Shown: one piece after another, positions 53,381-61,551 of the stretch
How positions within the stretch are numbered: the stretch's first letter is position 1
How the letters are laid out: every line of letters begins with the position of its first letter
NCBI RefSeq assembly: GCF_009789575.1
Contig: NZ_CP046908.1
Coordinates: forward strand, 1,798,001-1,862,000
Direction: 5' to 3'
Length of the DNA stretch: 64,000 nt
From: Stappia indica
GTDB lineage: Bacteria; Pseudomonadota; Alphaproteobacteria; Rhizobiales; Stappiaceae
Translations under genes and position numbers: made by a program
Notes under the pieces: generated by a model
The model's database searches: none
What the model was told of the DNA's origin: nothing
What the model saw: only the letters and a program-made list of their open reading frames with translations

Positions 53381-54385
53381 ATGTCAACCGGCTGCAATAT
53401 CAGGGATAACGACGTTCTGGCGAACGACTTGCAGGACTGCGCGGCAGTTACCGGCCCCGGATTCCAGCTGTTGCGGCCGCTGAGATCCTCGCGCGCGGCG
53501 GTGCTGCACGGCGATCACCGGATGACGCGCCTGCGCACGGGGCTGAACGTCCACACCTCCGACACGGTGACGTTGCAGGACATCGCCACGACCATCGAGC
53601 AGCCGCCGGGGCTGACGATCATGATCTTCCTCGACGGCGGCGTCGACGCAACGATCGGCGGGGTGCCGCTGAATGTCGGCCGGCACGAGGACGAGCCGGT
53701 GCGCGGCGTGATGATGTCGCGCACGCGGCCCGACCGCTTCGTCCGCCATGCCCGCAAGGGCGACCGGCTGCGCAAGGTGATCGTCACCATGTCGCCGCAG
53801 TGGCTGGCGGAAAGCGGCATCGACGACATTGCCGGCTGCGAGACGGTGCGCGCGTTCTGCAACACGCATCTTGCCCGCTTCGACTGGGTCGCCAGCCCGG
53901 CGATGATCGCCATCGCCGAGCAGATGCTGCATCCCCCGCACGACGGCAGCTATCCCGAGAGCCTGTATCTGGAAAGCCGGGCGCTGGACCTGGTCGCCGA
54001 GGCCTTCGCCGCGCTGGCAAGCGAAGGGCGCGAGGCGCTGCGCACCGAGCTCTCGCCGGTCGAGCAGCGCCGCCTGCAGGCGATCAAGGACATGCTGGCC
54101 GACCCGGAAGCCGACGGCCTGTCGCTGGAACAGGTCGCGCGGCAATGCGGGGTCAGCGTCAGCAAGATGCAGCGCCTGTTCCGCCTCGCCCATGGCGGCA
54201 CGGTCTCGGAATATGTCCGCAGCACCCGCCTGGTGCGGGCGCGGCAGCTGCTGGAGCGCGAGGGCATCACCGTCGCCGAGGCGGCGCATGGCGCCGGCTA
54301 CAGCAGCCCGGCCAATTTCGCCACCGCCTTCAAGCGGATGTTCGGCATCTCCCCGCGCGAGGCGCGGCGCAGCGCCCGCGCCTGA
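53381..54385 (+). CDS. AraC-family regulator (PchR-like)
   Basis: 334 residues. A sensor domain of about 230 residues is followed by two AraC helix-turn-helix motifs, LSLEQVARQCGVSVSKMQRLF and VAEAAHGAGYSSPANFATAF, with FGISPREARR at the end. PchR-type proteins bind a ferric siderophore and activate its receptor gene, and here the receptor is divergent. ATG 53381 with AGGAG upstream; an in-frame extension to 53279 would cover the promoter. Confidence 0.82.
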   Translation: MSTGCNIRDNDVLANDLQDCAAVTGPGFQLLRPLRSSRAAVLHGDHRMTRLRTGLNVHTSDTVTLQDIATTIEQPPGLTIMIFLDGGVDATIGGVPLNVGRHEDEPVRGVMMSRTRPDRFVRHARKGDRLRKVIVTMSPQWLAESGIDDIAGCETVRAFCNTHLARFDWVASPAMIAIAEQMLHPPHDGSYPESLYLESRALDLVAEAFAALASEGREALRTELSPVEQRRLQAIKDMLADPEADGLSLEQVARQCGVSVSKMQRLFRLAHGGTVSEYVRSTRLVRARQLLEREGITVAEAAHGAGYSSPANFATAFKRMFGISPREARRSARA

Positions 54386-54432
54386 GGCAGGAGAGGCATT
54401 TCCGCCCGGCACAAAACCTTGCGCCCCATGCA

Positions 54433-54468
54433 ATCGGCCCGGAAACCGCGATGGGTCTCCGGGCCGAT
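54433..54468. terminator. hairpin between convergent regulator and phosphodiesterase genes
   Basis: Perfect 11-bp stem (ATCGGCCCGGA, 54433-54443; TCCGGGCCGAT, 54458-54468), extendable inward to 15 bp with one mismatch. It lies in the 139-bp gap between two converging genes and may stop transcripts from both sides, although T-runs are poor. Confidence 0.5.
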
Positions 54469-54524
54469 ACCGTGTTTCAGACCGTCTGGTCGTCCTTGCC
54501 GCGCCGTGAAAGACGCAGCGCGCT

Positions 54525-55334
54525 TCAGACGCCGAGGAACGGGTGCGGCCCGTCGAACCGGCCGACCGGGATCCAGTGGCTGAGCAGCACGCCGTCGCGC
54601 AGCTCGTGCAGCATCATCGCGCCCGGCTCCACCGTCAGGCTGTTGCCGGCAGTGGCGCGCTGGTCGAGCGTCACCGCATGCGAGGTGCCGGGGCAGACCT
54701 GGCAGATGCGCCCGTCGACAAGACCGGCGATGGAGCGGTGCAAGTGGCCGCAGACGATGCGCACCTCGCCCTTGTAGCCGGCGATCACGTCGCGCAGCGC
54801 AGCCGCATTGTGGAGGTTGTTGGCGTCCATCGCGGCAATCCCCGAAGTGATCGGCGGATGGTGCAGGCCGAGCAGAACCGGCTTGTCGCCGAGGCTGGCG
54901 AGACGCGCCGACAGGCTCTCCAGGCTCTGCGGCGCCAGCTCGCCATGCGGGCGCCCCTCGACCAGCGTGTCGAGGCAGATCACCGCCAGGTCGTCGAACT
55001 CGGCCACCCAGTCGATGGGACCGCTTTCCGGCATCCAGCCGCTGGCGGCAAGGCTTTCGCGCATCGGCTCGCGGGCGTCATGGTTGCCCGGCACGGCGCG
55101 CCAGGGCAGCTGCAGCGGCGCCATGATCTCCTGGAAGCGGCGATATTCGGCTTCGGTACCGTGCTCGGTCACGTCGCCGGTGACGATGACCATCGCCACC
55201 GGACCGATGGCCGGCAGCCAGCGGTTGATGGTCGCGACCGTCTCTGCGAGCGCTGCGGCGGTATCGACCTTCTCGTAGGCCAGCTGGCCTTCGGGAACGA
55301 TATGGATGTCTGAAATCTGGATGATCTTGGTCAT
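54525..55334 (-). CDS. GpdQ/CpdA-like metallophosphodiesterase
   Basis: 269 residues, cytoplasmic. The five metal motifs are present: SDIH (about 8-11), GDVTEHG, GNHDARE, LHHPP and GHLHR, followed by PGTSHAV. Overall order and spacing resemble glycerophosphodiesterase GpdQ more than cAMP phosphodiesterase CpdA, including the paired HHPP...MDANN region. It ends an operon with an ABC importer, so a phosphodiester such as a glycerophospho-alcohol may be the imported solute. Substrate inferred. Confidence 0.75.
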   Translation of the reverse strand: MTKIIQISDIHIVPEGQLAYEKVDTAAALAETVATINRWLPAIGPVAMVIVTGDVTEHGTEAEYRRFQEIMAPLQLPWRAVPGNHDAREPMRESLAASGWMPESGPIDWVAEFDDLAVICLDTLVEGRPHGELAPQSLESLSARLASLGDKPVLLGLHHPPITSGIAAMDANNLHNAAALRDVIAGYKGEVRIVCGHLHRSIAGLVDGRICQVCPGTSHAVTLDQRATAGNSLTVEPGAMMLHELRDGVLLSHWIPVGRFDGPHPFLGV

Positions 55335-55361
55335 GCGAAGAACAAGGCCCTGAGCTGGGAT

Positions 55362-56390
55362 TTACGAGCGGTCCTGGGGAAGAACGAGAAGGTCGCCGGC
55401 ATCGATGCGCAGGCGCACGCTGTCGCCCGGACGCGGCGCCTGCCGGCCCGGATGGGTGGCGAACAGCGTCTCCCCGGTGATGCCGGCAATGCCGATGCGG
55501 TAGTGGCCGCCGGAAAAGGCGACGGTCTCGACGGTGCCCGACAGCGGCCCCGCATCGTCGAGATGCACGTCCTCCGCCCGCACGAAGACCTCGGCGCCGG
55601 AAGTGCCGGCCGGCAGCGGCAGGTGCCCGCCGGGCAGCACCAGGCGCCCGTCGACGATGGAGCCGGGAAGCGGCATGGCATTGCCGATGAAGCGGGCGAC
55701 GAAGGAGGAGACCGGCGTGCGGTAGAGCTCCTCCGGCGGTCCGACCTGCTGCATCCTGCCCTGCGACATGACCGCGATGCGGTCGGCGATGGCGAGCGCC
55801 TCGGCCTGGTCGTGGGTGACGAAGACCGCGGTGATGCGGAACTGGCGCAGCATCGCGGCAAGCTCGTCGCGCAGGCTGTCGCGCAGCGCCGCATCCAGCG
55901 CCGACAGCGGCTCGTCGAGCAGCAGGATGCGCGGTCGCGGCGCCATGGCACGGGCCAGCGCCACGCGCTGGCGCTGGCCGCCGGACAGCGCGGTCACCGC
56001 ACGCTCGGCATAATCGCCGAGCCGGCACAGGGCCAGCACCTCGTCGACGCGCTGCTCGCGCTCGGCCCTCGGCACCTTCCGCACCTTGAGGCCGTAGCCG
56101 ATATTGGCCCTGACCGACATGTTGGGGAACAGGGCGTAGGACTGGAACACCATGCCGACATTGCGGCGCTCGACGGCAAGCCGCGTCACGTCCTCGTCGT
56201 CGAAGCGCACCTCGGTACCGGCGTCCGGCGTCTCCAGCCCGGCGATGATGCGCAGCAGCGTGGTCTTGCCGCAGCCCGAGGGGCCGAGCAACGACAGGAT
56301 CTCGCCCTGCCCGACCGTCAGGTCGGTCGGCAGCAGGGCGCGGGTGCCGTCGGGATAGGTCTTGCTGGCATTGCGGATGGTCAGCGTCAT
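55362..56390 (-). CDS. ABC transporter ATP-binding protein (PotA/FbpC/UgpC-like)
   Basis: 342 residues: Walker A GPSGCGKTT, Q-loop VFQSYALFPNM, signature LSGGQRQRV, Walker B ILLLDEPLSALD and a C-terminal TOBE regulatory domain (about 270-340). The ATG at 56390 overlaps the permease stop by 4 bp. It powers the two permeases encoded upstream. Confidence 0.85.
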   Translation of the reverse strand: MTLTIRNASKTYPDGTRALLPTDLTVGQGEILSLLGPSGCGKTTLLRIIAGLETPDAGTEVRFDDEDVTRLAVERRNVGMVFQSYALFPNMSVRANIGYGLKVRKVPRAEREQRVDEVLALCRLGDYAERAVTALSGGQRQRVALARAMAPRPRILLLDEPLSALDAALRDSLRDELAAMLRQFRITAVFVTHDQAEALAIADRIAVMSQGRMQQVGPPEELYRTPVSSFVARFIGNAMPLPGSIVDGRLVLPGGHLPLPAGTSGAEVFVRAEDVHLDDAGPLSGTVETVAFSGGHYRIGIAGITGETLFATHPGRQAPRPGDSVRLRIDAGDLLVLPQDRS

Positions 56391-57178
56391 CGGGAAATCC
56401 TCTGTGCCCTGTCGGTGGCCCACTGCATCGCCATCAGCAGCGGCACGATCATCACGAAGAAGACGAGCGTGTAGGCCGAGGCGATCTCCAGGCGCATCGA
56501 GGCGTAGCTGTCGGCGAGGCCCACAGGCAGCGTCTTCAGGTAGGGGGTGTGCAGCATCCAGGTCAGGTTGAACTCGCCGATAGACAGCGTGACCACGGTC
56601 AGCGCGCCGGCGAGAATGCCCGGCATGGCATTGGGCACGACGATGGTGCGGAAGCGCGTGGGCGCCGAAGCGCCGAGCGTCGCCGCGCTTTCCTCCAGCG
56701 ACTTCAGGTCCATCGCCATCAGCACGGCCAGCACCGAACGCACCATGAAGGGCAGCGTGTAGAGCACGTGGCCGACCAGGATGAAGGTCCAGGACGTGCG
56801 GAAACCGGTCATCGAGCCGTAGAGCTGCAGCAGGGCGAGCGCCAGGGCAAGGCCAGGCACCGCCAGCGGCAGCGAGATGAACTCCTCCAGGATCCGCGAC
56901 AGGCGGCCGGGATTCTTGGCCAGCGCATAGGCCGCCGGCACGCCGATCACCAGCGTCACGCCAAGACAGGCGACGGCAAGGCCCATCGACAGCAGGATGC
57001 TGTCCGCATAGAGCCGCCAGACCTCGCCGACCCAGCGCAGGGTCATGCCCGACGACAGGCCGCGGAAATAGTTGACGGTGAGACCGGCGAGGATCGACTG
57101 GATCGCCGGGACGATGAGGAAGGCCGCCGTCAGCAGGGTGACGGCAAGCTGCAGGAACCGGGGAAGGGTCAGGCGCAT
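56387..57178 (-). CDS. ABC transporter permease (PotC-like)
   Basis: 263 residues, six membrane helices with the coupling loop EESAATLGASAPTRFRTIVVP. ATG 57178 lies 4 bases after the first permease's stop. Second membrane subunit of the Fe/polyamine/phosphonate-type importer. Confidence 0.83.
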   Translation of the reverse strand: MRLTLPRFLQLAVTLLTAAFLIVPAIQSILAGLTVNYFRGLSSGMTLRWVGEVWRLYADSILLSMGLAVACLGVTLVIGVPAAYALAKNPGRLSRILEEFISLPLAVPGLALALALLQLYGSMTGFRTSWTFILVGHVLYTLPFMVRSVLAVLMAMDLKSLEESAATLGASAPTRFRTIVVPNAMPGILAGALTVVTLSIGEFNLTWMLHTPYLKTLPVGLADSYASMRLEIASAYTLVFFVMIVPLLMAMQWATDRAQRISR

Positions 57179-57182
57179 CGCA

Positions 57183-57986
57183 TCAGCCCCCCGCCGCGAC
57201 GGTGGCACCGGCGAAACTGCGCGCGAGCAGCAAGAGCACCCAGGTGGCGATGCCGAGCAGCACCGACAGGGCCGAGGCCATGGCGATGTTCGCCGACAAG
57301 GTGAACTCGGTGTAGATCACCATCGGCAGCACGTCGATGTCGGTCGCCAGCGTGAAGGCCGTGCCGAACGCGCCCATGGCGGTGGCGAAGGCGATCGCCC
57401 CGGCCGCGACCAGCGAGGGCGCAAGTCCGGGCAGGATCACGTCGAAGATGATCCGGTAGGGCGAGGCACCGAGCGTGCGCGCGGCTTCCTCCAGCGAGGG
57501 ATCCAGCTTCTCCGTCGCCGCCATCACCGTCAGCAGCACGCGCGGGATGGAGAAGTAGAGATACCCGAGGAACAGGCCGAGCAGCGAATAGGCGAAGACC
57601 ACATGGCCCGGCAGCATCATGTTGAACAGGCCCTGGCGGCCGCCCAGCAGGATGATCAGGAAGCCGACCACCACGCCGGGAAAGGCGAGCGGCAGGGTCA
57701 GGATCGACAGCAGCGCACCGCGCCCGGGGAAACGGTTGCGCGCCAGGAACAGGCCTGCGGTGGTCGAGATCGCGAGCGCCGCGACGCTCACCGCCAGCGA
57801 GACGAGCACCGTCTGCAGCAGGGTCTGGAGATAGCGCGGGGTCTGCAGGATCTGCAGGTAGATGCCCCAGCCCTCGGTCCCCTCGCCAGAGGCCATCACC
57901 AGCCGCACCAGCGGCAGGGCGAGAAAGGCGAGCGAGAAGACGGCAAGCGGCAGCAGGCAGAGCGCAATGAAGGTGCGGTTGGCCAT
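57183..57986 (-). CDS. ABC transporter permease (PotB-like)
   Basis: 267 residues, six membrane helices, EAA loop EEAARTLGASPYRIIFDVILP. It follows the binding-protein gene after 119 bases that hold a hairpin. First membrane subunit. Confidence 0.83.
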   Translation of the reverse strand: MANRTFIALCLLPLAVFSLAFLALPLVRLVMASGEGTEGWGIYLQILQTPRYLQTLLQTVLVSLAVSVAALAISTTAGLFLARNRFPGRGALLSILTLPLAFPGVVVGFLIILLGGRQGLFNMMLPGHVVFAYSLLGLFLGYLYFSIPRVLLTVMAATEKLDPSLEEAARTLGASPYRIIFDVILPGLAPSLVAAGAIAFATAMGAFGTAFTLATDIDVLPMVIYTEFTLSANIAMASALSVLLGIATWVLLLLARSFAGATVAAGG

Positions 57987-58052
57987 GGCGGTCCGTCGTC
58001 ATGTTCATGTCGGAAGGCGCGCGCCGAAACCGGCACGCGGGCAAGACCCACG

Positions 58053-58088
58053 GGGTTCCGGGCGCACGTTGCCGCACGCCCGGTTCCC
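58053..58088 (-). other. intercistronic hairpin after the binding-protein gene
   Basis: Arms 58053-58064 and 58077-58088 pair as GGG, a 2-base internal loop, and CCGGGCG/CGCCCGG, with a 12-base loop, 17 bases after the binding-protein stop. No T-run on the minus strand. Confidence 0.5.
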
Positions 58089-58105
58089 ATGGGAGGATGG
58101 CAGCG

Positions 58106-59101
58106 TTACTTGACTTCGTTCAGGTAGCGCTCGCCGAAGGCCGCCTGGGCCTTTTCCATCTCGGCATAGTCGACCGCGACGGCCCGCTCGTAGTCCGAGG
58201 CGGGAAGGAACTTCGCCGCGACCTCGGCCGGCAGCTCGACCGGACGGGCCGGCTGCAGGTAGGCGTTGGTCCAGATCGCCTGGCCTTCGTCGGACAGGAT
58301 GAAGTCGAGCACCTTCTTGCCCGTCTCCTCATGCGGCGCGCCGGCCACCAGGCTCATCACGTAAGGCACGCGGACCGAGCCCTCGCACGGCAGGACGAAC
58401 TCGAAATTGCCGTCCTCCTCGTACTTGCCGCGATAGGCGTTGAAGTCGTAGTCGAACAGGATCGGGATCTCGCCGGACACGACGCGGGCGAACGAGGTCT
58501 GCTTGGGGACCATCGGATCGTTCTGCGCCAGCTCCTTGAAGAACTTGATGGCCGGATCGAAATTCGTCAGGTCGCCGCCGAAGGCGATGTTCGCAGCCAC
58601 CGCACCGGCATAGCCGACAAAGGCCGAGGACGGGTCGAGATAGCCGACCATGCCGCGATATTCCGGCTTCTTCAGGTCGGCGAAGCACTGCGGCACCGGG
58701 GCCCCGCCCAGCGCGTCGACATTCACGAAGAAGCCGAGCGTGCCGTAATGGACGGCGAACCAGCGGCCGTCCGCATCCTTGAGGCCCGCGGGGATCTCGT
58801 CGAAGCCGGCCGGCTTGTAGGGCGTGACGACGCCCTCGTTGCCCGCCTTGATGCCGGTGGTCACGCCGTAATAGGCGACATCGGCCACCGGGCTCGCCTT
58901 CTCCGCCAGCAGCTGGCTGAGGGCCTGGCCCGAGTTCTTGTTGTCATGCGGCATCTTGACGCCGAGCTTCTCGTCGATGGCCTTCAGCATCGAGGCCCAG
59001 TCGGCCCATTGCGGCGGACAGTTGTAGCAGACGGCATCTTCGGCCTTTGCCGGCAAAACGGCGACCATTGTCATTGCGGTTGCAAAAAGCATATGTTTCA
59101 C
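58106..59101 (-). CDS. ABC transporter substrate-binding protein (Fe3+/thiamine/polyamine cluster D)
   Basis: 331 residues. Signal peptide about 1-25 (AVLPAKA), then an unusual Cys pair in DAVCYNCPPQWADW that could form a disulfide, and a type II fold with FAVHYGTLGFFVNVDALGG and FARVVSGEIPILFDYDFNAY. The GTG at 59101 is chosen because GGAG lies 8 bases upstream; an ATG three codons later is the alternative. 31 bases after the LacI gene, so the two are co-transcribed. A phosphodiester or polyol-phosphate solute is inferred from the GpdQ-like last gene. Confidence 0.78.
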   Translation of the reverse strand: MKHMLFATAMTMVAVLPAKAEDAVCYNCPPQWADWASMLKAIDEKLGVKMPHDNKNSGQALSQLLAEKASPVADVAYYGVTTGIKAGNEGVVTPYKPAGFDEIPAGLKDADGRWFAVHYGTLGFFVNVDALGGAPVPQCFADLKKPEYRGMVGYLDPSSAFVGYAGAVAANIAFGGDLTNFDPAIKFFKELAQNDPMVPKQTSFARVVSGEIPILFDYDFNAYRGKYEEDGNFEFVLPCEGSVRVPYVMSLVAGAPHEETGKKVLDFILSDEGQAIWTNAYLQPARPVELPAEVAAKFLPASDYERAVAVDYAEMEKAQAAFGERYLNEVK

Positions 59102-59132
59102 GGCGGTGACTCCTGCGGTTCGGTAGCTCGGG

Positions 59133-60197
59133 TTACTGTCTCGACGGCGGGGAAGTTGCCGCTTCTCCGCCGTCCGTGCTTCCCGGCGCAGGCGGTCCGA
59201 GACTGCCGCCTTGCCGGAAACTGAAAGTCCTGGCCGGATCCGGTCCTGCCGGCGGCGTCTCGCCGGCAAGCTGTGCCAGGACGGTGCGTGCCGCCCCCTC
59301 GCCCATCGCCCGCGGATCGGTCACCACGGTGGCAAGGTTCGGCTCCACCATCAGGCCCGTCGAGATGCCGTCGAAACCGACGATCGACAGGTCCTGGGGA
59401 ATGCGCATGCCAAGGCCGCGAGCCGCCTTCATGGCCGCGAGCGCCAGGTAGTCGTTGGATGCGAAGATGCCGGTGACGTCCCGGTTGGCGGAGAGCAGGG
59501 CGCGCAGCAGTTCCAGCAGCTGGCCCTCCTGCTCGGCGATCTCCAGCAGCACGGGCGGCGCCATGCCGAGCGCAGCGCAGGCCTCGGCAAAGCCCTCGAA
59601 ACGCTCGCGCGAACGGTCCGAGCGGCCGAATTCCAGCGCCAGGAAGCCGGTATGCCGATGGCCCCTTGCCGCGAATTCGCGCGCCACGGCCGCAGCGGCG
59701 GCCCGGTTGTCCACCGTCCAGGCGGGAAGATCGCCGCAGGAGCGGTTGTAGACCAGCGCGCAAGGCACGCCGCGCGCCCGCACCTGCTCCAGCCCCTCGC
59801 TCTCATCGACATTGCTGACCGTGACGATCAGCCCGTCGACCTGCTTGGCGAGCAGCGTGCGGATGGCCCGGCTCTCCAGCTCGGTGTCGTAGTCGGAACA
59901 GGCGAGGATGAGCTGGTAGCCGGCGCGGTTGGCCTGCGCCTGCGCGGCCTGCACCACATCGGCGAACACCGGATTGGCGAGCGAGGGCACGACGCAGCCG
60001 ATGGTGCGGGTTGTGCTGCTTTGTAGCGAACGCCCGAGATCGCTGAACTCGAACCCGAGATCGGCGGCCGCGGCGAGCACCTTCTTGCGCGTCTTCTCGC
60101 TGGCCGGCCCCCGTCCGTTCAGGACGCGGCTGGCCGTCGCGATACCGCAAGCGGCGCGCTCTGCCACATCCTTGATCGTAGGTGGCCGAATTTTCAC
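59133..60197 (-). CDS. LacI-family transcriptional regulator
   Basis: 354 residues. The helix-turn-helix TIKDVAERAACGIATASRVLNGRG is canonical (quoted in part: DVAERAACGIATASRVLN), including the hinge KVLAAAADLGFEFSDLGRSL. The effector domain ends about residue 325, followed by a Pro/Ser-rich tail of 25 residues. GTG start at 60197 behind GGGAGGG. First gene of the operon with the ABC importer and the GpdQ-like enzyme, and preceded by an 18-bp perfect palindrome, so autorepression of the whole operon is likely. Confidence 0.87.
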   Translation of the reverse strand: MKIRPPTIKDVAERAACGIATASRVLNGRGPASEKTRKKVLAAAADLGFEFSDLGRSLQSSTTRTIGCVVPSLANPVFADVVQAAQAQANRAGYQLILACSDYDTELESRAIRTLLAKQVDGLIVTVSNVDESEGLEQVRARGVPCALVYNRSCGDLPAWTVDNRAAAAAVAREFAARGHRHTGFLALEFGRSDRSRERFEGFAEACAALGMAPPVLLEIAEQEGQLLELLRALLSANRDVTGIFASNDYLALAAMKAARGLGMRIPQDLSIVGFDGISTGLMVEPNLATVVTDPRAMGEGAARTVLAQLAGETPPAGPDPARTFSFRQGGSLGPPAPGSTDGGEAATSPPSRQ

Positions 60198-60248
60198 CAG
60201 TCCCTCCCAAGCCGGCTACGTATCGCTACAATACCGCCGAATTTCGAA

Positions 60249-60266
60249 AATGGAAACGTTTCCATT
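60249..60266. promoter_or_regulatory. LacI-family operator (18-bp perfect palindrome)
   Basis: AATGGAAACGTTTCCATT, perfectly symmetric about a central CG as in known LacI-family sites, 52 bases upstream of the LacI start. Strong candidate for the autoregulatory operator of the LacI-ABC-GpdQ operon. Confidence 0.8.
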
Positions 60267-60370
60267 CTCAATATACCGGGCCGATGTCAGTTTGATGAAG
60301 GCACGGCCCCTGCCCGGCCCTGGACAGCCCCCTGCCTAGAAGCGAGGCAGTGCGGCCCGGACGGGACAAT

Positions 60371-60401
60371 AAAAATGGCGCCGTCCGGAGACGGCGCCAT
60401 T
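60371..60401 (-). terminator. rho-independent terminator for the Fbp-type ABC operon
   Basis: Perfect 11-bp stem (AATGGCGCCGT 60374-60384; ACGGCGCCATT 60391-60401), 6-base loop, followed on the minus strand by a T-run (A-run 60371-60375). It lies 26 bases after the ATPase stop. Confidence 0.82.
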
Positions 60402-60426
60402 GTCGTGAGCACGGGAAAACAAGGCG

Positions 60427-61536
60427 TCAGCGGGAGAGGACCACGCCCTGTCCCGGCATCACGCGCAGCATCACATTGGTGCCGGCCGCACGCCGGTCGC
60501 CGCCGCGCCGGTGCACCTCGTCGACCAGCACCGAGCGGTCGCCGATCTCGACGAAGTAGCGAATCGTGTCGCCGAGGAACTCGCTGCCCGAGATGGTGCC
60601 AGGGATCGTACCGGCAATTTCGCCCGCGCCGTCATCCGCGAATTCCAGCCCGCGCGGCCGCAGCACGAAGCTCGCCTCGCCCTCACCATGCGTGCCTTGC
60701 AGCGGGATCGAGGAACGCTCGTCGAGCACGAAGCGGCAGGCGCCGTCGCGCACGATCACCCGGCCGTCGAGGATATTGGCCGTGCCCAGGAACCGCGCCA
60801 CGAAGCTGTTGGCCGGCTGGTCGTAGACATGATCGGGCTCGCCGACCTGCTGCACCACCCCGTCCGACAGCACCGCGATCCGGTCGCAGATCGTGTTCGC
60901 CTCTTCCTGGTCGTGGGTCACGAAGATCGTCGTGATCCCGAGCCGGCGCTGCAGCGCCAGAAGGTCCTGGCGCATCTGGACACGCAGGTTGGCGTCGAGA
61001 TTGGACAGCGGCTCGTCGAGCAGCAGCACCTTCGGCTCGATCACCACGGTGCGGGCCAGCGCCACGCGCTGCTGCTGGCCGCCCGACAGCTGCGAGGGAT
61101 AGCGGTCGGCATAGGCGTCGAGCCCGACGAGCTCCAGCGCCTCGCGCACCCGGCGGCGGATCTCCTCCGCCGGCCGGCGCCGTTCCTCCAGCCCGTAGGC
61201 GACGTTCTGGCGGACGGTCATGTGCGGCCACAGCGCGTAGCTCTGGAACACCATGCCGACATCGCGCTTCCACGGCTGCAGGCCGATGACGTTGCGCTCG
61301 CCGAGCAGGATCTCGCCGCTCGGCCGCGGCCCGAAGCCGGCAATCGCCCGCAACAGGGTCGACTTGCCGGAGCCGGACGGGCCGAGGAAGGCGAAGAACT
61401 CGCCCGCGCCGATGTCGAGGTCGATGCCCTTGAGCACCTTGGTGGTGCCGAAGGACAGGGTCAGGTTGCGGATCCGGATCGGCGTCGCGCCGCTGGAGGC
61501 AGCAAGCTGGCCGGTGGTCTCAATCGCTTGAAGCAT
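60427..61536 (-). CDS. ABC transporter ATP-binding protein (FbpC-like)
   Basis: 369 residues: Walker A GPSGSGKST, Q-loop VFQSYALWPHM, signature LSGGQQQRV, Walker B VLLLDEPLSNLD, and TOBE domain from about residue 285. It lies 15 bases after the permease gene and ends the operon, with a good terminator behind it. Family members carry ferric ion, phosphonates or polyamines. Confidence 0.85.
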   Translation of the reverse strand: MLQAIETTGQLAASSGATPIRIRNLTLSFGTTKVLKGIDLDIGAGEFFAFLGPSGSGKSTLLRAIAGFGPRPSGEILLGERNVIGLQPWKRDVGMVFQSYALWPHMTVRQNVAYGLEERRRPAEEIRRRVREALELVGLDAYADRYPSQLSGGQQQRVALARTVVIEPKVLLLDEPLSNLDANLRVQMRQDLLALQRRLGITTIFVTHDQEEANTICDRIAVLSDGVVQQVGEPDHVYDQPANSFVARFLGTANILDGRVIVRDGACRFVLDERSSIPLQGTHGEGEASFVLRPRGLEFADDGAGEIAGTIPGTISGSEFLGDTIRYFVEIGDRSVLVDEVHRRGGDRRAAGTNVMLRVMPGQGVVLSR

Positions 61537-61551
61537 GGCTGTGCTCCCTGG

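Noticed and set aside
54525-55334. cAMP phosphodiesterase CpdA
   Set aside because: Motif order with HHPP, MDANN and PGTSHAV and the transporter context fit GpdQ-like enzymes better, though cyclic nucleotide activity cannot be excluded.
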